Origin: Halomarina rubra
Lineage (GTDB): Archaea > Halobacteriota > Halobacteria > Halobacteriales > Haloarculaceae
Reading direction: 5' to 3'
Assembly: GCF_023699475.1 (NCBI RefSeq)
Contig: NZ_JALXFV010000007.1
Location: 141,679-205,678, forward strand
DNA length: 64,000 bases
Positions 26,510-34,288 of this stretch are shown piece after piece (positions within the stretch are counted from its first letter, which is position 1; each line of letters opens with the position of its first letter). Both the position numbers and the translations under genes were made by a program. Under the pieces are notes generated by a model. That model saw only the letters and a list, made by a program, of their open reading frames with translations, had not been told where the DNA came from and searched no databases.

Positions 26510-27886
26510 TCACCTGTCTGCCGGCGGGACGTTCTGGTTCGACCGGAACAGGTTCTCGGGGTCCCACCGTGCTTTCACCCTGGCGAGGCGCTCGTAGTTG
26601 TCGCCGTAGGCGGCACGAACACGGGCACTGGGTTCGTCGTCGGTGAGGAAGTTCATCGCCGCGCCGTCGGTCGTGTACGGTGTGAGCGCCTCGTGGAACG
26701 CTCGGACCCAGGAGACGTGTTCGTCGTCACGGTCCGGCGAGTCCCACCGCGCTTCGACGAGGAGGTGGTGACAGTCCTCGCGGTGCGGGTAGGCCGTCGG
26801 GTCCGACGGCGGGTCGGTCTCGGCCCCGCTTCGCGGCGAGACGAAGACGGTCGCCCCCGGCGAGGGAGCCTTCCCGACGAACTGTTCGACGACGGCCAGC
26901 GCGTCGTCCGAGAGCGTCGAGAGGTACTGTGTCCGGAGGGTCGTCCGCATCGGCCCGCCGCTGTCGCCGGCCCGCTGGAACGCGGTGTAGGGACGTTCCC
27001 GGAGACTGTCGACGAGCGGCGTGTCGAACTCGCGGAGCGGCGCGAGCACCTCGCGACCCTCGTCGGCGGGGCCGGCGTAACAGCAGATGAGGATACTCAC
27101 ACGCGAGTCGCGGACCGACTCGGGGAAGTACGAACTGTCCGGGAGCGTCATCGACCCGAACAGGACCCTGACCTCGCGTGGTGCGTCCGCCACGAACGAC
27201 TCGTAGCGCTTCGCGACCGACCGGAGGTCGTCCGTCGGGTAGACGAGCGACCCCGCGAACACCCGGTCGACCGGGTGCAGTCGGAACTCGAAGGCGGTGA
27301 CGATGCCGACGTTCCCACCACCGCCACGGAGCGCCCAGAACAGGTCGGGGTTGTCGCCCTCGCTCGCGCGGACGAGTTGTCCGTCAGCCGTGACCACGTC
27401 GGCACCCAGCAGGTTGTCGCTCGTGAGGCCGTACTTCCGGCTGAGCCAACCGACGCCGCCCCCGAGCGTCAACCCTGCGACACCGATGTTCGGGTCCTGT
27501 CCGCCCGGCACCGCTCGGCCGAACGCCGCGGTCTCGTGGTCGACCTGCCCCCAGGTCGCCCCCGGCCCGACGCGGACCCGCTCCGCACCGGGCGCGACAG
27601 CGACGTCGTCCATCGGTCCGAGGTCGAGGAGCAACCCTTCGTCGGGGACCGCACACCCCGAGACGTGGTGGCCACCGCCTTTCACCCCGAGCGTCAGGTC
27701 GAACTCGCGGGCGGTCTCGACGCCGGCGACGACGTCCGCCGCGCCGACACAGCGGAGGACGAGGTCCGGTCGGCTGTCGACCATCGCGTTCCAGACACCC
27801 CGTGCGTCGTCGTAGCCCGGGTCGGACGGGTCGAGGACGTCGCCGCGAGCGCGTTCGCGAAGCACCGCGTCCGGTGGCTCGGTCAT
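26510..27886 (-). CDS. FAD-binding oxidoreductase, berberine-bridge (BBE) type
   Basis: This 458-residue flavoprotein has a PCMH-type FAD domain with the conserved VKGGGHHVSGCAV (His as candidate 8-alpha-FAD link), then the phosphate-binding loops GVAGLTLGGGVGWLSRKYG and LFWALRGGGGNVGIVTAFEF. The BBE tail is YGDNYERLARVKARWDPENLFRSNQN. Family members oxidise alcohols, sugars or amines with O2 as acceptor, and the substrate is unknown. ATG 27886 is preferred. GTG 27910 is in frame. It is 115 bases downstream of the DmdA-like gene on the same strand. Co-transcription is plausible, so it may process a product of that enzyme. Confidence 0.88.
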   Translation of the reverse strand: MTEPPDAVLRERARGDVLDPSDPGYDDARGVWNAMVDSRPDLVLRCVGAADVVAGVETAREFDLTLGVKGGGHHVSGCAVPDEGLLLDLGPMDDVAVAPGAERVRVGPGATWGQVDHETAAFGRAVPGGQDPNIGVAGLTLGGGVGWLSRKYGLTSDNLLGADVVTADGQLVRASEGDNPDLFWALRGGGGNVGIVTAFEFRLHPVDRVFAGSLVYPTDDLRSVAKRYESFVADAPREVRVLFGSMTLPDSSYFPESVRDSRVSILICCYAGPADEGREVLAPLREFDTPLVDSLRERPYTAFQRAGDSGGPMRTTLRTQYLSTLSDDALAVVEQFVGKAPSPGATVFVSPRSGAETDPPSDPTAYPHREDCHHLLVEARWDSPDRDDEHVSWVRAFHEALTPYTTDGAAMNFLTDDEPSARVRAAYGDNYERLARVKARWDPENLFRSNQNVPPADR

Positions 27887-28001
27887 CCGTTCCCCCTCGG
27901 AGTCCGCCACCGAGCGACGGTGCTCTCGGAGGGGACTGGTCGACTCACTGGTGAGCGTTCGGTCATCGGTGGTGTCGAAAGAATCGTCGGTCGGTGAGCG
28001 G

Positions 28002-29375
28002 TCAGTCGTCGTTGGCGTCCTGGCGGGCGTGGAGCTTCGCCTGCTCGCGGGCGCTCGGGTTGACGGACTCCTTGAACGGCACCTCGGCGACGGTGGCGTA
28101 CACCGGTTCGCCGGTCTCTTCGGCGTACTCGTCGGGGAGGTGAACTTCGAACTCGATGTCGAGGTCCTCCTCGTAGATTTCGTCGTCGAGGGTGGCGTCG
28201 GTCTCGGCCTGGAGTTTCTCGGCCGGGACGAACCCGAGGCCGATGTTCGTCTCCAGGTCCGGGTTCCACCATGGCGAGGTCATGTAGCCACACTCCTCAC
28301 CGGTTTCGGGGTCCGAGACGATCCAGAAGTCCGGTGCGTAGTCCCGGATGGGTTCGCCGGCCATCTTCAACCCGACGAGTTTCAGGCTGAACGGGTACTC
28401 GCCGTCCTCGATGAGCGCCTGCTGGCGTTCCAGCTCCTCCTTGCCGATGTAGTCGCCCTCCTTCCCGCTGGGGACCTGGTAGCCGAGGTTGACCTGGAAC
28501 GGCGAGGTCTCGTGGTCCATGTCCTGGCCCCACGAGAGAATACCCGCCGCGATACGGCGGTGGTGGCCCGGTGCGATCTGCATCCCGCCGTGCTCTTTGA
28601 CCGTCTCCAGAACGGGATCCCAGACGCGTTCTGCGTTCTCCATCGCGTCCTTGACGTATATCTCGAAGCCCTTCTCGCCGGAGAACCCGGTCTGACTGAC
28701 CAGTACCTCCGCGCCGTTCACTTCGGCATCCATCAGCCCGTAGTACGGGATGTCGCTGACCTCCTCGCCGACGACCTCGCGCATCACGTCCTCGGAGAGC
28801 GGTCCCTGAATCTGCATCGGCGCGACGTCAATCTCGTCGATCTCGACGTCGAAGTCCATCCCGACGTTGACGCCCTGGAGCCACTGCATGAGCGTCGAAT
28901 CGGAGATGGAGAACCAGAACTCGTCCTCGGCGACGCGGAGCAACACGGGGTCGTTGAGGATGCCGCCGTTCTCGTTACAGAGGATGACGTACTTCCCGTG
29001 CATCGGTTCGATCTTCGTCGCGTCGCGGGTGATGACGTAGTCGGTGAGCGCCTCGGCGTCGGGCCCCTTGACGCGAATCTGGCGCTCGACGGCGACGTCC
29101 CACAGCGTCACCTTCTCGGTCAGCGCCTCGTACTCGGCCATCGCGCCGCCGTCTTCCGGTTCGACGAGTCCGCGCGGGTGGTAGATGCGGTTGTACACCG
29201 TACAGCGCCAGGCCCCCTCCTCGTTGAACGACTTGTGGAAGAACGGCGATTTCCGCACGCGCGTCGAGACCAGCATCCGGATACCCGGGTCGCCACTCTG
29301 TCTGAGGTTCCGTGGCAACACGCGGTCGGACTGGTCGACCGACGGGTGATTCGGGTGCTCGTTGTTGTCTGACAT
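28002..29375 (-). CDS. DmdA-like GcvT-family tetrahydrofolate methyltransferase
   Basis: This is a 457-residue single-domain GcvT-family protein with no FAD domain. Segments CTVYNRIYHPRG, LTEKVTLWDVAVERQIRVKG (residues ~85-104), GGILNDPVLLR, FWFSISDSTLMQ and FDVEIDEIDVAPMQIQGP follow the DMSP demethylase DmdA order closely. DmdA moves a methyl from a sulfonium directly to THF, yielding 5-methyl-THF rather than methylene-THF. The protein is longer than the ~370-residue marine DmdA because of a ~30-residue N-terminal tail and C-terminal inserts. With an MTHFR-like gene, FolD, Fhs and BCCT carriers close by, it is a good candidate for DMSP or glycine-betaine demethylation. Which substrate cannot be read. 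TATA at 29401-29407 makes it leaderless. A Bat-type regulator lies immediately upstream. Confidence 0.8.
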   Translation of the reverse strand: MSDNNEHPNHPSVDQSDRVLPRNLRQSGDPGIRMLVSTRVRKSPFFHKSFNEEGAWRCTVYNRIYHPRGLVEPEDGGAMAEYEALTEKVTLWDVAVERQIRVKGPDAEALTDYVITRDATKIEPMHGKYVILCNENGGILNDPVLLRVAEDEFWFSISDSTLMQWLQGVNVGMDFDVEIDEIDVAPMQIQGPLSEDVMREVVGEEVSDIPYYGLMDAEVNGAEVLVSQTGFSGEKGFEIYVKDAMENAERVWDPVLETVKEHGGMQIAPGHHRRIAAGILSWGQDMDHETSPFQVNLGYQVPSGKEGDYIGKEELERQQALIEDGEYPFSLKLVGLKMAGEPIRDYAPDFWIVSDPETGEECGYMTSPWWNPDLETNIGLGFVPAEKLQAETDATLDDEIYEEDLDIEFEVHLPDEYAEETGEPVYATVAEVPFKESVNPSAREQAKLHARQDANDD

Positions 29376-29400
29376 ACCTCGAAATGTCGCTTCCACTCAC

Positions 29401-29407
29401 ATATAAA
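29401..29407 (-). promoter_or_regulatory. TATA element of the DmdA-like gene
   Basis: The minus strand reads CGTTTATATG, about 29 bases upstream of ATG 29375. The spacing fits a leaderless transcript. Confidence 0.6.
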
Positions 29408-29437
29408 CGAGGTCGTTAAGAATAGATGGTATTTTTA

Positions 29438-29452
29438 TGCCACCGAGTGGCA
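29438..29452. promoter_or_regulatory. Inverted repeat TGCCAC-CGA-GTGGCA upstream of the DmdA-like promoter
   Basis: The perfect six-base arms lie about 35 bases upstream of the TATA element, the usual place for an activator site in haloarchaea. A shorter version of the same palindrome precedes the MTHFR-like gene. The Bat-type regulator next door is a candidate ligand. Confidence 0.5.
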
Positions 29453-29536
29453 CGCCGCGATGGCGTCTCGGTGGTTCATCCGACAGGTGTCTCGGAAGAC
29501 GGCCCCCTTGTGTGACGGGGCCGTGATGGGACGGCC

Positions 29537-30196
29537 TCACTCGCGGCGGCGGTTCTCGGCGATGGTCGCGGCGATGAGGTTGCGGATGCCACGACGGAGT
29601 CGCCCGCTCACCGCCGTCGAGGAGAGGTCAAGTTCGTGGGCGATCTCGTCAAGGGAGGCTTCGCGCGGGGCCCGGAAGTAGCCACGGTCGAACGCGAGCA
29701 ACAGCGTCGACCGCTGCTGGTCGGTGAGTCCGTAAGACGACTGCCCGCTCGCGTCCTCGTTGCCGTAGATCTCGATGATGTCGAAGGAGATGTCGTGTTG
29801 GTTGGCGTACGTCCAGATATCGTTGAGCGCCGCCCGGTCCGGGAGGAGCAGGCGGACGAACCAGCCGCCGTCGGTCGTCTCAGTGTGCATGAGGAAACCG
29901 TTGGCCTCCGTCACGACGGTGCTGATGAGCTTCGTCTCCGGGGCGTGTTCGATGTAGTAGATGCCCTGGTCGTCCGTCCAGTCGACGAGGCTGTAGGATT
30001 CGACCGTCGGGTCGTCGTCGAACGCTGCTTCCAGTTTCGCTCGGTCCGTGTACTCGACGAGGAACGGGAACATCGTCGACCCCGGACTCGTGTTCCCCTG
30101 CGGTATCACCCGAATCGCGACGTCGTCGAGACGCCGGAGTGTCGGGACGAGAGCGAGCCTGTCGTGGCGGATGTGTATCGTTGCGGTTATCGACAT
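29537..30196 (-). CDS. Bat-type HTH-10 transcriptional regulator
   Basis: This 219-residue protein starts at ATG 30196 (the in-frame start at 30211 is less likely). Residues ~1-150 form the bacterio-opsin-activator-associated sensory domain (SITATIHIRHDRLALVP at the start). The last ~55 residues are an HTH-10 domain (YGLTDQQRSTLLLAFDRGYF, then SLDEIAHELDLSSTAVSGRL). Such regulators act as local activators in haloarchaea. It ends 161 bases upstream of the DmdA-like gene in the same orientation, and a palindrome lies between them, so control of that gene is likely. The sensed ligand is unknown. Confidence 0.88.
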   Translation of the reverse strand: MSITATIHIRHDRLALVPTLRRLDDVAIRVIPQGNTSPGSTMFPFLVEYTDRAKLEAAFDDDPTVESYSLVDWTDDQGIYYIEHAPETKLISTVVTEANGFLMHTETTDGGWFVRLLLPDRAALNDIWTYANQHDISFDIIEIYGNEDASGQSSYGLTDQQRSTLLLAFDRGYFRAPREASLDEIAHELDLSSTAVSGRLRRGIRNLIAATIAENRRRE

Positions 30197-30605
30197 GGGG
30201 GTGCGCGACACCGTCTCTGTGTCCGTGCCTCCCGGGCCGTCGAACGGAGCGACGGTCGGCGACGGGAACCGGACGACGGCGACCTGCTCGACAGATTATC
30301 CGACACCGCAATCAGTGTTCACATCTCTCCGACGGCTGATACCACGGACCGACAGGACGCCACGTCCACCGATAGCCGGGCAGGATGCGACGCTCCATTC
30401 CCCGAAATCGCTGGTTTCACACTGTAGACAGGTGGTTTCCAACGCTCAGCCAGATGCCGGTACGGTTACCACCGAAAACTCAGGGAGGAGTTTATTTTGA
30501 CATTGTAGGTATGATGGCCGTTGTCACGCACGAAACAGGCAGTAGTTATTGAATAGTTGTTCGAAACGTTCACTTAAACGCCTGTGGTTGTACGTACGAA
30601 GGGTT
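30197..30605. other. 409-base intergenic region upstream of the Bat-type regulator
   Basis: No gene is supported. The region separates two divergent starts. The right end holds a good promoter for the small plus-strand gene (BRE-like CGAAACGTT, then CTTAAA at 30573-30578). AT-rich stretches at about 30488-30515 and 30541-30560 are unusual against the GC-rich background and may hold further control sites. Confidence 0.45.
30573..30578 (+). promoter_or_regulatory. TATA element of the 64-aa gene
   Basis: CTTAAA is preceded by CGAAACGTT and is centred about 31 bases before ATG 30606. This fits a leaderless start there. Confidence 0.45.
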
Positions 30606-30800
30606 ATGCCCGCCTGGTTCGTACCGAAGAGTGAGATGAAAGAGCAAACGGACATCGCGACTCGACGCGAACAGCAGTTCGACGACATCTACCTCCCCGC
30701 CGTCGCGCTCCCGCCGAAGTTCGACCGCATCGAACGTTTCGTGAGCCGACTCCTCAACCGCCACCGATTCGTGCGGATGCCGGTTCGAACCGAGGAGTAA
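30606..30800 (+). CDS. Small hypothetical protein, 64 aa
   Basis: ATG 30606 opens 64 residues of mixed charge with a Pro-rich middle (IYLPAVALPPKFDRIERF) and a basic C-terminal part. There is no membrane segment and no cysteine. Support comes from the promoter at the right distance and from codon bias like other genes here. ATG 30636 is an alternative start. I do not recognise a family. Confidence 0.5.
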   Translation: MPAWFVPKSEMKEQTDIATRREQQFDDIYLPAVALPPKFDRIERFVSRLLNRHRFVRMPVRTEE

Positions 30801-30901
30801 CGACCGACGACCGCCCCCCGACGCCGTTCTTCTGGACACCGGTCGACGAACCCAGAGTGTCGCTCGACCAGAGACTCGATACTCTCGACGGTCGACGCCG
30901 A

Positions 30902-31777
30902 TCAATCGTCCTCGTGACCGTCGTTCAGCGTGAGCACTGGGACCGTCGAGAGCCGCACGACCCGTTCTGCGACGCTCCCCAGTAGGTACCGGTCGAGACC
31001 CGTCCGTCCGTGTGTCCCCATGACGATTGCGTCGACGTGTTGGTCGTCCGCGCAGTCGAGAATACCCCGATACGGCGTCCCCTCTAGCACCAATCCATCG
31101 ACGGACGATACACCGGCACTTTCGGCTCGGTCGACCGCCTGGTCGATGATTCGGTGGCCGGTTTGTGCCAGTGCGTCCAGAACCATTCCGACGTCGACGT
31201 CACCCCAGACGACGCCGATATCGACGACGTGGACGACCGAGAGTTCTGCCCCCGTCGTGAGCGACAGTTCGATGGCGTGGTCGAGTGCCATCTCGGCGTC
31301 TTCACTCCCGTCTAACGGAACCAGTACGGAACCGAACCAGTCGTCAATCGAGGTGTCCTCGTGGACGGTGAAGACGGGGACCGGCGAGGCGCGGAGGGTC
31401 TGTTCTGTGACACTTCCGAGGATGAACCGGCGGAGTCCGGTCCGGCCGGCGGTCCCCATGACGATACAGCCGATGTCGTGGTCGGTCGCGTACGACACGA
31501 TGTGGTCGTGGACGTCTCCCGTCTGTTCGACCACTGCCGTGGTCGTCACGAGGTCCGCCGCGGTCGCTCGTCTCTCGACGGCCGCGACCGCTGCGGGGCC
31601 AGGGTCGGTGTCTGCGTCGTCCGCGTTTTTCTCCTCACCCTCGGGGAAGTCCTCGGGGTCGTACACTGAGAGGGTGTGTAGCTCGGCGTCGAACTGGTCA
31701 GCCAGCGAAATCGCGGCCTCGGCAGCGACGGTCGCGACTGTGCTACCGTCTGTCGGGATGAGCACACTGTCGTACAT
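30902..31777 (-). CDS. Tandem UspA-domain universal stress protein
   Basis: The 291-residue protein has two UspA folds in series. Domain one (MYDSVLIPTDGSTVA to VMGTAGRTGLRRFILGSVTE) and domain two (SVLVPLDGSEDAEM to VMGTHGRTGLDRYLLGSVAE) both keep the G-2x-G-9x-G(S/T) nucleotide-binding pattern. It is likely an ATP-binding cytoplasmic stress protein. ATG 31777 is preferred because the N-terminal Usp motif starts there. A TATA-like AGTTTATC lies about 35 bases upstream. It is in the same orientation as the NhaC gene upstream (155-base gap), a common Usp-transporter pairing. Confidence 0.9.
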   Translation of the reverse strand: MYDSVLIPTDGSTVATVAAEAAISLADQFDAELHTLSVYDPEDFPEGEEKNADDADTDPGPAAVAAVERRATAADLVTTTAVVEQTGDVHDHIVSYATDHDIGCIVMGTAGRTGLRRFILGSVTEQTLRASPVPVFTVHEDTSIDDWFGSVLVPLDGSEDAEMALDHAIELSLTTGAELSVVHVVDIGVVWGDVDVGMVLDALAQTGHRIIDQAVDRAESAGVSSVDGLVLEGTPYRGILDCADDQHVDAIVMGTHGRTGLDRYLLGSVAERVVRLSTVPVLTLNDGHEDD

Positions 31778-31932
31778 CGTCGATCGACCGGCCGTCAGTT
31801 CAGCGAGTTGATAAACTTCGCCCCCCACTCCGGTGACACCGACATACCGTTGGCCCGTTCATACAGAGGATTTCAGCCTGCACACCGAGTCGCTCGGTTG
31901 ATTTCCGTCCGACCGGAGTCGACGAGGGTTAC

Positions 31933-33417
31933 TCAGTCGTCGGCGGGGACAGACTCCGACACGGACGCACCCTCGATGGCGGCCCCGCTCGCTGTCATGA
32001 AGAAGAACACGAGCGGCGAGAAGAACGCGAACAGGTAGTACGGCGCGTAGGCGGGTACCGGGAACCCGACGTACGCGACGCCGATACTCAGCCCGACCTG
32101 GACGGTCTCGACACCGAAGACGCTCATCATGTAGACACCGCCGGCGTGCCACGGGAGCAACGCACCGCTCGGCGTCCCGACGGCCTCGACCGCTCGCGAC
32201 AGCGCCCGACTGTCGAGGCCGTACTCCTCGTAGAGGTCCTGGAGCGTCATCCCGGGGACGACGATGCTCATGTACTGCTGGGCGGACAGGGCGTTCGTGA
32301 CGAACGCGGCGACGCCCGTGCCTGCGACGAGGCTCCCCCGGCCGCGAATCGCCGCGGTGAGTCGGCGAGCGAGTTCCGAGAGGACGCCCGTCGCCTGGAG
32401 CGTCCCGCCCAGCGAGAGCGCCAGGACGACGACGCCGACGGTCCACGCCGACCCGGAGAGGCCGTCGCTCGCGAGCAGGTCGTCGACCAGCGCGACCCCC
32501 GTCTCGGGGGCGGTGCCGTTCAGGAACACCTCCCACGCAGCCGAGAACCCGACACCCTGGACGAGGACCGTGGTTCCCACACCGGCGAAGATGCCGGCGA
32601 CGAGCGTCGGGAGCGCGGGTCGACCCCGCAGCGCTAGCCCGAACGTGACGACCAGCGGGACGGCGACGAGCGGTGAGAGGACGTACGACCCCGCGATGGC
32701 GGTCTGTATCGAGGCGACGCGACCCGCCGGTATCGACCCGGTCGTCGACAGGCCGAGCCAGGCGTAGACGAGTAGTGAGAGACCGAACGCGAGGAGCGTG
32801 CCCCACCGCATCCCGCGAATGTGGTGGTAGAGGTCGGTGTCGGTGACCGCCGCCGCGAGGTTCGTCGTGTCCGACAGTGGCGACTGCTTGTCGCCCGCGT
32901 ACGCGCCCGAGAGCACCGCGCCCGCTGTCATCGGGATGGGGATTCCCAACCCGGAGCCGATGCCGACGAACGCGACGCCGAGCGTCCCTGCCGTCGTCCA
33001 CGACGAACCGATGGCGAAGGCGACGACGCCGGCGAGCACTGCTGCCACCGGAAGGAACACGGTCGGCGTCAACACGCCGAGGCCGTAGTACATCATCCCT
33101 GGAATGGTGCCGGCGGAGATCCACGTCGCGACGAGCGCGTAGATGAGAAACAGGATGAGCAACGCCTGAATGCCTGCCCGCAACGCGCCCTCGACGCCAC
33201 CGAGGAGGTCGTCCCACTCGACGCCGACCCAGTAGCGCCCGACCAGTCCGGTCAGCACGATGCTCCAGAGCAACGGGGCGTGTGGCGCGAGACCGAGCGC
33301 CCCCGACCCGAGACCGAGGAACGCGACCATCCCGACGACCGGAACGAGCGTCTGGGCGGTCGTCAGCCGGTGGTCCGGGCCGTCGTCGAACTGCGCCGTG
33401 GTCATTGGTTCGACCAT
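31933..33417 (-). CDS. NhaC-family Na+/H+ antiporter
   Basis: This 494-residue membrane protein has about 11-12 helices. The NhaC signature region GIPIPMTAGAVLSGAYAGDKQSPLSDTTNLAAAV occurs near residues 165-200 and includes the DKxSPLSDTT core expected in the ion path. Family members exchange cytoplasmic Na+ for H+, and some act on malate/lactate. ATG 33417 is taken; ATG 33405 is a near alternative. A TTATAC element about 36 bases upstream may be the promoter. In a high-salt archaeon it should serve Na+ export and pH control. A two-domain UspA gene follows downstream. Confidence 0.88.
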   Translation of the reverse strand: MVEPMTTAQFDDGPDHRLTTAQTLVPVVGMVAFLGLGSGALGLAPHAPLLWSIVLTGLVGRYWVGVEWDDLLGGVEGALRAGIQALLILFLIYALVATWISAGTIPGMMYYGLGVLTPTVFLPVAAVLAGVVAFAIGSSWTTAGTLGVAFVGIGSGLGIPIPMTAGAVLSGAYAGDKQSPLSDTTNLAAAVTDTDLYHHIRGMRWGTLLAFGLSLLVYAWLGLSTTGSIPAGRVASIQTAIAGSYVLSPLVAVPLVVTFGLALRGRPALPTLVAGIFAGVGTTVLVQGVGFSAAWEVFLNGTAPETGVALVDDLLASDGLSGSAWTVGVVVLALSLGGTLQATGVLSELARRLTAAIRGRGSLVAGTGVAAFVTNALSAQQYMSIVVPGMTLQDLYEEYGLDSRALSRAVEAVGTPSGALLPWHAGGVYMMSVFGVETVQVGLSIGVAYVGFPVPAYAPYYLFAFFSPLVFFFMTASGAAIEGASVSESVPADD

Positions 33418-33483
33418 TCGTATTACCTTGAAGCATTTGAAACCGTCGAAGTATAACCAAAGCTATTTCCGAAGGAACACGAA

Positions 33484-33506
33484 CCCGGTCCCTTACTCGG
33501 ACCGGG
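33484..33506. repeat. Inverted repeat with 8-base arms, 7-base spacer
   Basis: CCCGGTCC (33484-33491) and GGACCGGG (33499-33506) are perfectly complementary. The repeat lies between the end of nikR and the start of nhaC, both on the minus strand. It may be a nikR transcript-end hairpin or an operator for nhaC. No T-run follows. Confidence 0.5.
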
Positions 33507-33610
33507 GCCGTACCCGACGCTGACGGCGGTCACGTGCTCACGTCGGGCGGTCGAAGCGGGGTTGAAAGGAGGAGGACAGTTGGGCGAGGGTCACCGCCCC
33601 CAGCGGTCGG

Positions 33611-34039
33611 TCACTCCGTCGAGAGGAGCGAAGCGCTGTCGTCGACGGGGATGACCGAGTAGTCGATGTTGAGGGTGTCCTTGGTCGCGCGAATCTTCCC
33701 GACGAACGCGGAGATCTCCTCGAGGGACCCCTCCAGGACGAACAGTTCCATACACCGGTGGGAGCCGACGTGGCTGTGGAAGTTCGAAGCGACGATGCCC
33801 TCGTTCTCGTGGCGGAGTTGCATCATCCGCTCCTCGACGGCGGTGGTGTCGTAGTCGAACAGGACGGTGACGATACCCATCAGTTCGCGGTCGTCGAGAC
33901 GCTTGTCCTCGAATTCGCCGAGGAGTTTGCGCGACGCTTCGCGGACGACTTCGCTTCGACCCGTGTAGCCGTGTTCCTCGGCGAATTCGTCGAGTCGTTC
34001 GAGGAGGGCATCGGGCATGGAGACGCTGACGACTGCCAT
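33611..34039 (-). CDS. nikR: NikR-type nickel-responsive ribbon-helix-helix regulator
   Basis: The protein has 142 residues. The N-terminal ~45 form a ribbon-helix-helix DNA-binding domain ([19 protein letters not shown]). The C-terminal ACT-like metal domain keeps all four residues of the E. coli high-affinity nickel site at matching spacing: H77 (LRHENEG), H88 and H90 (NFHSH) and C96 (HRCMEL). NikR represses nickel uptake genes. No nickel carrier, urease or hydrogenase gene is in the window, so its targets are elsewhere or unexpected. AATATTGTGA lies directly upstream of the start, sharing TATTGTG with a palindrome found 190 bases away. Confidence 0.9.
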   Translation of the reverse strand: MAVVSVSMPDALLERLDEFAEEHGYTGRSEVVREASRKLLGEFEDKRLDDRELMGIVTVLFDYDTTAVEERMMQLRHENEGIVASNFHSHVGSHRCMELFVLEGSLEEISAFVGKIRATKDTLNIDYSVIPVDDSASLLSTE

Positions 34040-34237
34040 ATCACAATATTACCCCGATTCACTGTTAATCTTTGTGGGTGACGTCGGCCCGACCGCCGAC
34101 CTTTAGACGTGCCACTGGTCTACGACGGCCCGTTCGAGCGTCGAGACGCGTCGACGTTGATGTTAACGGACACCGAGAACCATACGAACAGCGAGGGTGA
34201 CGCGAGGGACCGAGCTCGAGCATCTGGGGGCATCGGT

Positions 34238-34256
34238 ATTGTGCTAATTGCACAAT
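34238..34256. promoter_or_regulatory. Inverted repeat ATTGTGC-N5-GCACAAT
   Basis: Perfect seven-base arms flank TAATT. The repeat lies 32 bases upstream of the DUF2270 gene start and about 200 bases from the divergent nikR. The half-site TATTGTG also occurs just upstream of nikR. It is a likely operator. Confidence 0.5.
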
Positions 34257-34288
34257 CTTTTTGGGCGCACACGGCCGACTGGTACTCG

